Below, one piece after another: positions 15,726 through 24,965 of a stretch of DNA of 43,235 bases. The number at the start of each line of letters is the position of its first letter. Position 1 is the first letter of the stretch. The notes under the pieces were generated by a model. That model made no database searches and had not been told where the DNA came from. It saw only the letters and a program-made list of their open reading frames with translations. The translations under genes were made by a program, and so were the position numbers. Source of the DNA: Candidatus Rifleibacteriota bacterium (GTDB lineage: Bacteria; Riflebacteria; Ozemobacteria; Ozemobacterales; Ozemobacteraceae); NCBI GenBank assembly GCA_029565415.1, contig JAKQOH010000076.1, forward strand, positions 1-43,235, read 5' to 3'.

Positions 15726-17858
15726 ATGCGATTCTACAGACCGATGCGGGCCAGGGACCCGCTGCTCGCCCTCCTGTTCTCGGTGGGCGCGGCGGTCTTG
15801 CCTGTTCCCGCGACCGCGCAGGAGTATCCTGCGTCGATTGCCGAGGAAGCCGGGCAGACCGACGGCGCTTCGCTCCCCGGGGCCGGGGGGCTGCTGCAAG
15901 CGCCTCCAGCCGTTGTTGCCACGCCCCTCGAGCCGGGGGATGTCCGTCCTCCGATCGAGCCGCCGGCCGCGATGGTGCAGAAAGCGATGAAACGCGCACC
16001 TGTCGTGAATGCGACGGTGCGGGCCGCCGCGAATACCGCCATGCCGGTCGCGGCCAGGGCTGCAGCCACGGCCGCAGCTCCGGCGGCAGCCCTGGCAGAC
16101 GTGCGGGTTGCTTACAATACCGGCGGCTATGTCGTTCAGCCCGGCGATACGGCGCCCCGGATCGCCCAGAAAATCCTGGGCAATGCGAATCGCTGGAAAG
16201 AGCTGATGGATTACAATCGCATCGCCGACCCGAACGGTCTGCGGGTTGGTCAGCGACTCCTGGTTCCAACCGGTGACGCCCAGGTCAGCGTGACCCAGGC
16301 GGTTCCGATGCGGGCTGCCTCTTCGAATGTTGCCGCAGCCCCGGCCGTTCGCCAGCCCGTCCCGGTGACGGCGGCGGCCCAGGAATACGAGTCCGTAGAA
16401 CCCGAGCCCGCCGCTGCGGCAGCGCCCCGAAACGTGCGTGTTGCGGCGGCCCCGAAGGCCAGCGCCCAGGCCAAAACCGCCAGCGTCGATGCCGATGCGA
16501 GCTACTATGGCCAGAGTGGCGGTTCCTACACCGTCCAGCGCGGCGACACGATGGGCAAGATCGCGAAGAAACTGCTCGGCTCGAGCAAACGCTGGCGGGA
16601 AGTGGCTCGCGCCAACCCCCAGATCGACCCCAACCGTCTCGAAGCCGGCATGGCTCTGAACATCCCCGGCATGGCCCCCCAGGCAGCCCCCTTTGCCACA
16701 GCCCAGGCCCCGCTCGCGGCCCCGTCTGCCCAGTCGTTCGATGCCGGCGGCCAGCCGATGGTATCGGCCGGTGCCATGCCCGGCTACGATGCTCCCCCGA
16801 TGGCCCCGCCGCCTCCTTCCTTCACCGCCCCCGGTTCGGCGATGCCCCCGGCCATGCCTCCGGCCATGGGTGCCGCTCCGGCTCCCGGCTCGATGCTGGA
16901 GCCCCCGCCGCCTCCGCCCTACATGAGCGGTGGAGCGATTCCTCCGGCTCCCGTGATGGGCGCCCCCGCGGCCGCTCCCGTCTCGAACACCACCCTGTAT
17001 CGCGAGGAAAAGTATCGGATTCCCGACGAGCTCAAGCCGACCGACTACTCGCCCTACTTCACCAACACCCGCGGCTACCACGGCCTGTTCGAAACCGAAA
17101 GCGCCCTGCTGCCCTACATCAAGACCTGGCACCTCGGTCTCAGCTTCCGCTACGACAAGTACAAGTATCTGAACGGGCGTGACAACATTGTCGACGGCCG
17201 CCAGTGGGTCATGCCCCTCAACCTGCTGTATACCGGCAAGAAGCTCATGGCCGGCATCTCCTTCCCCTTCCAGTCCTGGGAAGTCACCCGCACCGGCGGC
17301 GGCTTCAATACCGTCGATCTCTCCGGCGCCCATGACCCCGAGATGAAGGTCGGTTACCAGATCTGGAAGAACTACGAGGGGAACCATGCGGTCACCCTGC
17401 ACGTGGCCGGCCGGTTCGCTTCCGACAACTACCACCAGCCCCTGATCGACCTCTCCGGCAAGTCGCGCGTCGGCGTCCGCATCGGTCCGGCCAACGCCAC
17501 CCGCGGCGGCTGGGTCGAGTTCGGCGGCGCCTACTCGGGCCGCGTCAACGAGCGGTGGACCAGCCACGTGAACCTGGCCGTCGCCAACGACTCGGAAGAC
17601 AGCATCGCGAAGTATCTCTATCGCGGCGGTGTCGATTATCGCGTGAACCAGCACTTCTCCCTGATCGGCGAACTGAATGGCGAGTCCTGGGAAATGGACA
17701 ACGGGCCCGACGGTCCGAACGTCGATCTCCTGCTCGGCATGGCCGTGTTCAACGAGACCTGGCAGGGCACCCTCGGCTTCCCGATGGCCCTCCAGAGCGA
17801 GTTCGGGTATGGCCACGACTTCGGTGTGACCTTCGGGGTGAACACCCGCTGGGACTAG
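15726..17858 (+). CDS. Outer-membrane protein with two LysM domains and a C-terminal beta-barrel-like domain
   Basis: This 710-residue protein starts with GGAGG before its ATG. It has a signal peptide ending near PVPATA. Two LysM peptidoglycan-binding domains follow: one at about 133-184 (YVVQPGDTAPRIAQKILG start) and one at about 266-317 (YTVQRGDTMGKIAKKLLG start), separated by an Ala-rich linker. A 110-residue Pro/Ala/Met-rich spacer leads to a domain from about residue 430 with alternating beta strands (WHLGLSFRYDKYKYL, VKVGYQIW-like, GWVEFGGAYSGRV). This resembles an outer-membrane barrel, although it ends in WD and not a terminal aromatic residue. It could bridge wall and outer membrane. 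A strong terminator follows. Confidence 0.8.
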   Translation: MRFYRPMRARDPLLALLFSVGAAVLPVPATAQEYPASIAEEAGQTDGASLPGAGGLLQAPPAVVATPLEPGDVRPPIEPPAAMVQKAMKRAPVVNATVRAAANTAMPVAARAAATAAAPAAALADVRVAYNTGGYVVQPGDTAPRIAQKILGNANRWKELMDYNRIADPNGLRVGQRLLVPTGDAQVSVTQAVPMRAASSNVAAAPAVRQPVPVTAAAQEYESVEPEPAAAAAPRNVRVAAAPKASAQAKTASVDADASYYGQSGGSYTVQRGDTMGKIAKKLLGSSKRWREVARANPQIDPNRLEAGMALNIPGMAPQAAPFATAQAPLAAPSAQSFDAGGQPMVSAGAMPGYDAPPMAPPPPSFTAPGSAMPPAMPPAMGAAPAPGSMLEPPPPPPYMSGGAIPPAPVMGAPAAAPVSNTTLYREEKYRIPDELKPTDYSPYFTNTRGYHGLFETESALLPYIKTWHLGLSFRYDKYKYLNGRDNIVDGRQWVMPLNLLYTGKKLMAGISFPFQSWEVTRTGGGFNTVDLSGAHDPEMKVGYQIWKNYEGNHAVTLHVAGRFASDNYHQPLIDLSGKSRVGVRIGPANATRGGWVEFGGAYSGRVNERWTSHVNLAVANDSEDSIAKYLYRGGVDYRVNQHFSLIGELNGESWEMDNGPDGPNVDLLLGMAVFNETWQGTLGFPMALQSEFGYGHDFGVTFGVNTRWD

Positions 17859-17868
17859 TCCCAACAAG

Positions 17869-17904
17869 AAAAACGCCGCGATCGGAAACGATCGCGGCGT
17901 TTTT
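17869..17904. terminator. Bidirectional terminator between convergent genes
   Basis: A perfect 16-base-pair hairpin, AAAAACGCCGCGATCG and its complement, with a GAAA tetraloop, lies between the LysM gene and the convergent GT2 gene. It carries A5 and T5 at its ends, so it works on both strands. Confidence 0.9.
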
Positions 17905-17931
17905 GTCATCCCGGAAAACCACGATGTCGTC

Positions 17932-18990
17932 TCATGTCAGGAAAAACGCGAGGAGCCGCTGAATTCCGGAATCGATGGGCGCCGGCAGGATGCACGAAGA
18001 CCACAAGCCGAATTCGGTCCAGGGGCCGATCGGCCGCCTGGAGCCCGCAGGCGCGAATTCCCGCGCGAACCGGCGATAGATGGCGAAACAGCGCGGGCCG
18101 AGAGCGGACGAGTTTCGGCAGGCGGTGAGCCAGCGATGTGCCATGTTGCTCCTGCTCACGGAATCCGGGGTCCGGCCGAGTCGAACCAGCCACGCTCCCG
18201 CGGTTTCGAGCCGATCCGCCCGGGGGAAGGGAGCCCTGGCCAGCAGCAGATTCATGGATTCCACGTCGTCCGTGGTGGCGTGGGGAAACAAACGCTGAAA
18301 ATATCGCATGCCAAATATATTCAAATCATTCACGATCGAATCGAACCGGACGAGGTGGATCTGGGAATCATGGGACCGGTATCTGAGCAGGACCTGGGGA
18401 ACGTTCCCGATCCGATAATGGAAGGCCAGGCGGGTCAGGAGCTCATAATCCTCGAAGGTGGTTTGCTCGGCATACGGATGTTCCTTCAGGACTCGTGACC
18501 GAGCCATATACGTCGGATGGAGAACGGCGCAACGGAACAGGAGTTCGTGCTTGAACGCGTCCGGATCTTCCGGGAACCGCCACACCTGATTCTTCGTTCC
18601 GAAGATTTCGGCGCAACAGCCGCAGAGATCGACGCCCGTCCGCCGCATCCATTCGATCTGGACGGCGAAACGGTGCGGAAGCGAGATGTCATCGGCGTCC
18701 ATCCGGGCGATCAGCTCGCCACGAGCCTCTCGCACCGCAGTGTTGAGCGCGCGCGAAATACCGCCGTGCGGCAGGAAGAGGGGGCGGATACGGGGTTCCC
18801 GGCGGGCGAACCCTTCGATGATTCCGGCAGAGCCGTCGGTGGAGCCGTCGTCGACGATGAGGAGCTCGAAGTGCTCGTAGGTCTGGGCCAGGATCGATCC
18901 GATCGACTCCGCGAGATATGGCGCGCCGTTGAAAACCGGCAGGATGACCGATACAAGCGGTCGTTCCGGGATCGCAGGGGAGATGTTCAC
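17932..18990 (-). CDS. GT2-family glycosyltransferase
   Basis: This 352-residue protein has the GT-A fold of family 2: VSVILPVFNGAPYLAESIGS (13-32), IVDDGSTDGS (45-54) and the metal-binding DAD in ARMDADD (96-101). A later FEDYELLTRLA carries the ED acceptor motif. The C-terminal 120 residues are less conserved. Such enzymes add a sugar to cell-surface polymers or glycans at the cytoplasmic face. The start at 18990 has only a weak GAAGTGA site. It stands alone on the minus strand, ahead of the divergent peptide operon. Acceptor and sugar are unknown. Confidence 0.85.
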   Translation of the reverse strand: MNISPAIPERPLVSVILPVFNGAPYLAESIGSILAQTYEHFELLIVDDGSTDGSAGIIEGFARREPRIRPLFLPHGGISRALNTAVREARGELIARMDADDISLPHRFAVQIEWMRRTGVDLCGCCAEIFGTKNQVWRFPEDPDAFKHELLFRCAVLHPTYMARSRVLKEHPYAEQTTFEDYELLTRLAFHYRIGNVPQVLLRYRSHDSQIHLVRFDSIVNDLNIFGMRYFQRLFPHATTDDVESMNLLLARAPFPRADRLETAGAWLVRLGRTPDSVSRSNMAHRWLTACRNSSALGPRCFAIYRRFAREFAPAGSRRPIGPWTEFGLWSSCILPAPIDSGIQRLLAFFLT

Positions 18991-19151
18991 TTCATATCCC
19001 GGTGCCGGGCGAGGGTGTGACGGATGGGAGTCGCAAAAAGTCTGGCATATACAACCTCTCTGTTCAATTTGGCAGGGTATGAAAAATCAGGGCTAGGGTA
19101 ACACTTTTTTCAGCCACCGTGGCGCAGACTAGCGCCATGAAGTGTGCTCTG

Positions 19152-19160
19152 TGCTATAAT
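19152..19160 (+). promoter_or_regulatory. Extended -10 promoter candidate of the peptide-export operon
   Basis: TGC followed directly by TATAAT (19152-19160) gives a perfect extended -10 element, 110 bases before the first gene at 19270. No good -35 box lies 16-18 bases upstream, which is usual for extended -10 promoters. The 279-base gap (18991-19269) contains no gene. Confidence 0.5.
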
Positions 19161-19269
19161 GCGCGCTCTGCAACCCTGGGTGATGCCGATGCCCGAAGGA
19201 TTCCCCTTCGATCCCGTGGCGGCAGATCTGAAACGTCCGTGAAAATGCCATTCCTCAGGGAGCCGCCGC

Positions 19270-19812
19270 ATGAAGAAAGTGCTGTTCATCCTCGGAGAAC
19301 TTTCCGATGCCGACATCGAATGGATGATCAGGCAGGGGCGCCGCCGGACCGTTCAGGGCGAATCCGTCCTCGTTCAGGAAGGGAAGCCGATCGAAAATCT
19401 GTTCATCGTTCTCGACGGGTCTTTTTCCATCAGGGTCAAAGCCATGGAAAACCGCGAGATTGCGCGGATCGGCGCCGGAGAATTCATCGGCGAGATGTCC
19501 TGTATCGACTCCCGGCCGCCATCCGCCACCGTTACGGCGATCGGCGACTCGAACGTTCTCGAGATCTCTCGTGCCGGATTGATGCGGAAAATGAGTGAAG
19601 ATGTCGGGTTTGCGGCACATTTTTACAGAGCCATGGCGGTGTTTCTGTCCGATCGACTGCGCGGAACGATGCAGCGAATGGGATACGGGGAAAGCGCGAC
19701 GCTGGATGCGGACAAGGAATACGAGGACGAACTCGATCCCGCCCTCCTCGATACGATAGCCCTGGCGGGCGCCCGCTTCGATACGATCCTCAAGCGGCTT
19801 CGCGGCCTGTGA
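19270..19812 (+). CDS. CAP-fold (cyclic nucleotide-binding-like) protein
   Basis: This 180-residue protein has one cNMP-binding-type beta-barrel (about residues 20-125), with VLVQEGKPIENLFIVLDGSF and GEFIGEMSCIDSRPPSATVT. The usual phosphate-binding cassette has Arg in a PRAAT-like motif; here the position is PPSAT, so ligand binding is doubtful. There is no HTH, so it is unlikely to be a DNA-binding CRP-type regulator. It may be a sensor or accessory part of the exporter, as small CAP-like proteins do occur in NHLM transport operons and the second ABC protein has an N-terminal region possibly of similar kind. AGGGAG lies nine bases upstream. TolC follows 16 bases later. Confidence 0.78.
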   Translation: MKKVLFILGELSDADIEWMIRQGRRRTVQGESVLVQEGKPIENLFIVLDGSFSIRVKAMENREIARIGAGEFIGEMSCIDSRPPSATVTAIGDSNVLEISRAGLMRKMSEDVGFAAHFYRAMAVFLSDRLRGTMQRMGYGESATLDADKEYEDELDPALLDTIALAGARFDTILKRLRGL

Positions 19813-19828
19813 CAGCCGTCTCAGCCCG

Positions 19829-21412
19829 ATGACCAAACACCCCGCTCTTGTCCTTGTGACCCTCTGCCTCACGTGTGGACTCATGACGATCTCCCCAGCT
19901 CCGGCTCCATGTCAGGAACCCGGGGACGGAGTTGCGCGCGTCACGGCCTCTGAAACGGCATCTGCGCCTGGTCTCGACGTATCCGAGGTGATCGAAGCCA
20001 CCCTGAACGCCAACCCGGAGATTCTGCTGCGCCGGCAACAGGTCGAGGCGGCGATGGGCGCGTTGACCCAGACTCGAGGAGCGTTTCAGCCGATCGTCCG
20101 GACGAGCGTGCGGCAGGAAAACGATCTTCGGCCCCTGACGAAAAACGACTCGGCCAGTCTCGGCGGGCGATCGTTTCTCCCCATCCGTACCACCCAGTAT
20201 GAAATAGGGTATGAACATCATCTTCGGAGCGGCACGACTTTCCGGCCGCAGATCAGCTTCATCCGCACCGACTCGGACATCCCCGCGACCGATCCGGAAA
20301 ACCGCGCCGAGGTGGCGGTGGGCCTCCGACGGCCTCTTGCCCGCGGCCAGGGTGCCCGATCCAGCGCCGTCAAGCAGGAAGAGGCCGCGGCCCTGGATCT
20401 CGAAGCCGATCTGGCCGGGTTGCAGGCGACGGTCCATTCTGCGTTATCCCAGTCTCTGGCGGCCTACTGGCGGTATCTCGGCAACGTCAGCCGTCTCGAG
20501 ATCCTTCGTGCCGCGGAAGAGCGAGCCGGGCTGCTGGCCAGCCAGACGGCCGAGTTGATCGATGCCGACGTCACCCCGGCTTCCGAACGAAGCCAGGTCG
20601 AGGCCAACCTGGCGGCCAAACAGGCCGACCGGATCTCGGCCGAAACCCAGGTCCGGCAGGATCGCCGCACCCTCGGGCTCCTGCTCGGCTACTCGCCCGA
20701 GGCGATCGAGGCTCTTCCCATGCCCGTTACCGGCTTTCCGGACGTCGCATCCGGCTCGTCGGAATTTCTTGCGACGACGGTGCCCGAAGAGCTTGTCCAG
20801 GCTGCGCTCGGTAACAGACCGGATCTGGCCGAAGCCCGCATCCGCCAGAAGGCGGCGGGGAAACGGACCTTCGGCGCGCGCGACCGGGAACGCCCGCAGG
20901 TCGACCTCGATGTTTCCGTCGGGTATTCCGGATTCGATCGCCATTCCCGCCTGTCCTCGTATATTTCCCCATTTTCCAATGGCATTCCGGGGCTGAACGC
21001 CGTCGCCCAGGTGGAAGGTGAACTTCCGTTCCGTGATCTCACCGCACGGGGCGTCACCCGGCAGTATGAGGCCGCTGAAGCCAGGCTGGGCATCGTGACC
21101 GATCAGACGATCCGCGCGATCCGAAGCGGCGTGGCGCAGGCTCACGCGATGGTGGTGAACGGATTGCTCCAGCGTTCCTGCGCGGCATCCGCCGTCGAAT
21201 CCTACCGCCAGGCCGTGGAGAACGAAAAGTCCAAGCTGGCGCACGGAATGTCGACGATCATCGATCTCATCACGCTCGAAGACCGACTGACCGGTGCCTT
21301 GCTGTCGCTGATCCAGGCCCGGGTTGCATTGGCGGAAGCCGTGGTGGAGCTGAAATACCAGTGCGGAACGATCGTCGAGCCGTCCTCCGGCACGATCCCC
21401 GTTTCACGTTGA
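19829..21412 (+). CDS. TolC-family outer-membrane efflux protein
   Basis: This 527-residue protein has a signal peptide (ALVLVTLCLTCGLMTISPA-like) and two repeats of the outer-membrane efflux protein domain. The first repeat has VIEATLNANPEILLRRQQVE (about 52-71) and later long helices such as EILRAAEERAGLLASQTAEL. The second has GNRPDLAEARIRQKAAGKRT and AVENEKSKLAHGMSTIIDLI. It should form the trimeric channel across the outer membrane for the exporter encoded next. The start has no strong ribosome binding site. The following HlyD-type gene begins 20 bases after its stop, so both are in one operon. Confidence 0.88.
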   Translation: MTKHPALVLVTLCLTCGLMTISPAPAPCQEPGDGVARVTASETASAPGLDVSEVIEATLNANPEILLRRQQVEAAMGALTQTRGAFQPIVRTSVRQENDLRPLTKNDSASLGGRSFLPIRTTQYEIGYEHHLRSGTTFRPQISFIRTDSDIPATDPENRAEVAVGLRRPLARGQGARSSAVKQEEAAALDLEADLAGLQATVHSALSQSLAAYWRYLGNVSRLEILRAAEERAGLLASQTAELIDADVTPASERSQVEANLAAKQADRISAETQVRQDRRTLGLLLGYSPEAIEALPMPVTGFPDVASGSSEFLATTVPEELVQAALGNRPDLAEARIRQKAAGKRTFGARDRERPQVDLDVSVGYSGFDRHSRLSSYISPFSNGIPGLNAVAQVEGELPFRDLTARGVTRQYEAAEARLGIVTDQTIRAIRSGVAQAHAMVVNGLLQRSCAASAVESYRQAVENEKSKLAHGMSTIIDLITLEDRLTGALLSLIQARVALAEAVVELKYQCGTIVEPSSGTIPVSR

Positions 21413-21432
21413 GGAACGCAGAAAAAAATATT

Positions 21433-22707
21433 ATGCCATATACATCAGATCGAACAGAAATATTTCGTCAGGCCTCTCTCGACCGCCTGTCCTCCCCCGA
21501 GCGGATCGACCAGCTGGAAATCCTCGTTCCCCGCCGCTCCTGGCTGATTCTGCTCGGATTTCTGGTGTTCATCGCCCTGGGCATTTTCTGGGGTATCCAC
21601 GGGTCGATTCCCACCAAAATCGGGGGCAAGGGAATCCTTCTCGCTCCCGGAGGTGTCTGCAACGCCTTCGCACCCGGCTCCGGAGTCCTGCGCGGGATCG
21701 CCGTCAAACCCGAACAGATCGTGAACAAGGGTGAGGTCATGGCCAGGCTCGAGAATCCCGAGTTGGCAAAAGAGATCGAGGCGGCCCGACAACGTCTGGC
21801 CGAGCTGAAAGAGGAGGGCAAGGTCACCGCTTCCCTTCAGCAGAACGAGCGTTCGACCCAGACCGATCTCGCGCAGAAGCGGCGCGCCATTCTCCTGGAT
21901 TCCGTCGAAGTGCTGAAGTCCCAGAAGAAGCTGGCCGAAGAGCGTGCCGCCGAGCAGGAGCAACTCCAGAAAAAAGGCCTGATGACCCGCCAGTCGGTCC
22001 TGGATACCCGGCGTGAAATCCAGCGGCTCGAGGCGGAGATCAGGAATACAGGCCACCAGGTGATGCAACTGCCTGCGGAAACCCTCGAACTGACCAACCG
22101 CCAGACCCGGGAAACCCTGTCGCGCGAGGCCGAGATCGGCGAGGCGATGCGCCGCGTCGAGCTGCTCGAGAAGCGCGGTGAGCTCACTTCCAGCATTCTC
22201 GCCCCCGAGACCGGCAAGGTTCTCGAGATCATGGCCGCCGAGGGTGACCATGTCGGCCAGTCCCAGCCGGTTTTCAGCCTCGAGCCGCAGGGCGGCGGCC
22301 GGGGCCTCATCGAGGCGGTCATCTACGTGTCGATGAAGGATGGGAAGCAGGTGAAGCCGGGCATGACCGTCCAGATCGCGCCGGCCTCGGTCAAACGTGA
22401 AGAATATGGCTTCCTGATGGGAAACGTCGTCTCGGTTTCGCCGTTTCCCGCGACGGCCCAGGGAATGCAGGCGGTTCTCGGCAACAGCCAGCTCGTTCAG
22501 GCCCTCCTTGCAGGCGGCGCCCCGATCGTCATCCGGGCCGAGCTGCTGCAAAACCCCGCCACGCCGAGCGGGTACCGATGGTCCGGCGGCAAGGGGCCCG
22601 AAATCATCCTCACCAGCGGGACTCTGTGTGACACTTCGATCGTCGTTCGCGAGCAGCCGCCCCTGAGCCTGGTCATTCCCGCTTTCAAAGACTATATGGG
22701 GCTGTGA
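21433..22707 (+). CDS. HlyD-type membrane-fusion protein (NHLM secretion type)
   Basis: This encodes 424 residues from the ATG at 21433. The larger frame to 21361 overlaps the TolC gene and is rejected. A TM helix, WLILLGFLVFIALGIFWGI, lies at about 36-54. The next region, APGSGVLRGIAVKPEQIVNK with a coiled coil through residues 110-215 (AEERAAEQEQLQKKGLMTRQ), is typical of type I secretion adaptors. A second lipoyl-like half is APETGKVLEIMAAEGDHVGQ. It links the inner-membrane ABC proteins to TolC across the periplasm. Location in front of a C39-ABC and an NHLP precursor fits the NHLM secretion protein family (TIGR03794), from recall. Confidence 0.87.
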   Translation: MPYTSDRTEIFRQASLDRLSSPERIDQLEILVPRRSWLILLGFLVFIALGIFWGIHGSIPTKIGGKGILLAPGGVCNAFAPGSGVLRGIAVKPEQIVNKGEVMARLENPELAKEIEAARQRLAELKEEGKVTASLQQNERSTQTDLAQKRRAILLDSVEVLKSQKKLAEERAAEQEQLQKKGLMTRQSVLDTRREIQRLEAEIRNTGHQVMQLPAETLELTNRQTRETLSREAEIGEAMRRVELLEKRGELTSSILAPETGKVLEIMAAEGDHVGQSQPVFSLEPQGGGRGLIEAVIYVSMKDGKQVKPGMTVQIAPASVKREEYGFLMGNVVSVSPFPATAQGMQAVLGNSQLVQALLAGGAPIVIRAELLQNPATPSGYRWSGGKGPEIILTSGTLCDTSIVVREQPPLSLVIPAFKDYMGL

Positions 22708-24965
22708 TCGTGTCCGAATACGCATCCCGATTCAGCCGCCTCCGGTCGTGGTTACGCCGTTTCCGCGCCCTTCCCGGAAGACGGCGGGTCCGCACGCCGA
22801 CCGTCTTACAGATGGAAGCCGTGGAGTGCGGCGCCGCGTCTCTCGGCATCCTGATGGGATACTACCGGAAGTTCGTTCCGCTCGAGACGTTGCGGATCGA
22901 TACGGGAGTTTCCCGCGACGGCACCAAAGCCACGAATATTCTCAAGGCCGCGAAGAATTACGGGTTCGTCGCCAAAGCCTTCAAGAAGACACCGGAATCG
23001 CTGTTGGAGCTGCGAATGCCGGTCATCGTCTTCTGGAATTTCAACCATTTCGTCGTCGTCGAGGGGATGAGCGCGACCCACGCGTTTCTCAACGATCCGG
23101 CGACCGGCCCCCGGCGGGTCACCAGCGAAGAGTTCGAGCAGGCGTTCACCGGCGTCGTCCTGGCGATCGAGCCGGGGCCTGATTTCAAGCCAGGCGGCGC
23201 CCCGCCGAATGCCTTGAAGGGCCTCTGGAAGCGCCTCGACGGCCTGGCCCTGCCGATCGCGTTCGTGGCGCTGGTGACGATCTGCCTGGCGTTTCCGGGG
23301 TTCATCCTGCCGACCTTCTCGCGCATCTTCGTCGACGACGTCCTGATCGGCGGGAACGCCGACTGGGTCAAGCCCATGCTGTTCGGCATGCTGGTGGTGG
23401 CCGCGTTCCAGGCCCTGGTGATCTCGGTCCAGCAACGCGTCTTCCTGAACCTGCACACGCGGCTGAGCCTGTCGATGAGCGGCGGCTTCCTCGGCCACGT
23501 GCTTCACCTGCCTCTGGCCTTCTTCTCGCAACGTTACGCCGGTGAAATCGCGAGTCGCGTCCACATCAACGATCGCATTGCCGGAGTCATGCTGGGAGAG
23601 CTCGGCGCGAATCTGCTGAACCTGGCCATGTTCTTCCTGTTTCTCGGAATGATGCTGTCCTACGACGTTCCGCTGACCATCATCGTCCTGTGCCTGATGG
23701 GGCTCGGTCTCGTTCTCATGAAGACCGCCACGAGGGCGCGCAGCGACAATATGCAGCGGCTGACCCGCGAAATGGGCACCCTTTCCGGCATCACCGTCGG
23801 GGGAATGATGAGCATCGAAACGATCAAGGCCGGCGGAACCGAGAACGATTTCTTCTCCCGATGGTCGGGAACGATGGCCCGTGTCCTGGAATCCCTGCAG
23901 GAATCGCTGCTCCTCAATTCGGTGCTGAAGATCCCGACCGGCCTTCTCACGTCGTTTTCGACCGTTTTCATCCTCGGCATCGGTGGGGCTGAAGTCATCC
24001 AGGGAAAGCTCACCCCCGGCGCCCTGGTGGCTTTTCAATCCCTGGCCGGCTCGATCACTGGCCCCTTCGCCCATCTGATGGGGCTGATGGACCGCTTCCA
24101 GGAAGTGAAGACCGGGCTCAACCGGCTGGACGACGTTCTCGTTCAACCCGTGGAAGATGCCTGCGGAGCCGCGTGCCTGCCGACGACGGTCTCCGGCGGA
24201 ACCGATGATTCGCGCTCCGCACCGGGAGAGCCCGCCCGCACCTTGCAGGGAAATCTCGAGATTCGAGAGCTGTCATTTGGCTACAACCGCCTCGATCCGC
24301 CGTTCATCGAGGGGCTTTCGCTTTCTCTCGCGCCCGGGAAACGCGTTGCCCTGGTCGGGAGTTCGGGGTCCGGGAAATCGACGATCGCCAAGCTCGTTTG
24401 CGGGCTGTATCAGCCCTGGTCCGGCGAGATCCTGTTCGACGGCCGCCCGCGCCATGCCATCTCGCGGTTCGACCTGTCGAGCGGCTTCGCCTTCGTCGAT
24501 CAGGACATCTTTTTGTTCGAGGGAACCGTGCGGGACAACCTCACCCTCTGGGATTCGACGATCGCGGAGAGCGACATGATCCGCGCCGCCCGTGATGCCG
24601 AGATCGACTATGACATCATGGCCCGCCCCGGCGGCTACGACGGCTTCACGAGCGAAGGCGGCACCAATTTCAGCGGCGGTCAGCGTCAGCGTCTCGAGAT
24701 CGCCCGCGCCCTGAGCCTCAATCCTGCCGTCCTGGTGCTCGACGAAGCGACCAGCGCGCTCGATGCGGCCACCGAAAAATCGATCGACGACAATCTCCGG
24801 CGGCGCGGCTGCACCTGTCTGATCGTTGCGCACAGGCTCAGCACCATACGGGATTGCGACGAGATCATCGTTCTCGAGAAGGGACGGATCGTCCAGCGCG
24901 GTACCCACGAGGGGCTGATTTCCCAGGATGGTCCCTACGCCGCCTTGATCCGGGGTGAAAAATGA
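22704..24965 (+). CDS. C39-peptidase ABC exporter (NHLM peptidase/ATP-binding type)
   Basis: This 753-residue protein begins with GTG overlapping the previous stop (GTGA). An N-terminal C39 peptidase domain has Gln36, Cys42 in MEAVECGAASLG, His115 in WNFNHFVVV and Asp131 in LNDPATGP, so the full triad is present. It should cut the precursor after Gly-Gly. A membrane domain of about six TM helices follows (about 180-460). The ATPase has Walker A GSSGSGKS (552-559), signature FSGGQRQRLE (656-665) and Walker B VLVLDEA (near 677). It probably couples cleavage to export of the core peptide encoded at 28011. Its end overlaps the next gene by four bases. Confidence 0.92.
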   Translation: MIVSEYASRFSRLRSWLRRFRALPGRRRVRTPTVLQMEAVECGAASLGILMGYYRKFVPLETLRIDTGVSRDGTKATNILKAAKNYGFVAKAFKKTPESLLELRMPVIVFWNFNHFVVVEGMSATHAFLNDPATGPRRVTSEEFEQAFTGVVLAIEPGPDFKPGGAPPNALKGLWKRLDGLALPIAFVALVTICLAFPGFILPTFSRIFVDDVLIGGNADWVKPMLFGMLVVAAFQALVISVQQRVFLNLHTRLSLSMSGGFLGHVLHLPLAFFSQRYAGEIASRVHINDRIAGVMLGELGANLLNLAMFFLFLGMMLSYDVPLTIIVLCLMGLGLVLMKTATRARSDNMQRLTREMGTLSGITVGGMMSIETIKAGGTENDFFSRWSGTMARVLESLQESLLLNSVLKIPTGLLTSFSTVFILGIGGAEVIQGKLTPGALVAFQSLAGSITGPFAHLMGLMDRFQEVKTGLNRLDDVLVQPVEDACGAACLPTTVSGGTDDSRSAPGEPARTLQGNLEIRELSFGYNRLDPPFIEGLSLSLAPGKRVALVGSSGSGKSTIAKLVCGLYQPWSGEILFDGRPRHAISRFDLSSGFAFVDQDIFLFEGTVRDNLTLWDSTIAESDMIRAARDAEIDYDIMARPGGYDGFTSEGGTNFSGGQRQRLEIARALSLNPAVLVLDEATSALDAATEKSIDDNLRRRGCTCLIVAHRLSTIRDCDEIIVLEKGRIVQRGTHEGLISQDGPYAALIRGEK

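Noticed and set aside
13150..16269. A 1039-codon minus-strand frame
   Set aside because: It runs antisense to the glycine-zipper, HDAC-fold and LysM genes and its protein is Arg/Gly/Pro-rich without motifs, a common effect of high GC.
15723..17909. A 728-codon minus-strand frame opposite the LysM gene
   Set aside because: The plus-strand protein has a signal peptide, LysM domains and a ribosome binding site, while this frame has low-complexity Gly/His/Arg content.
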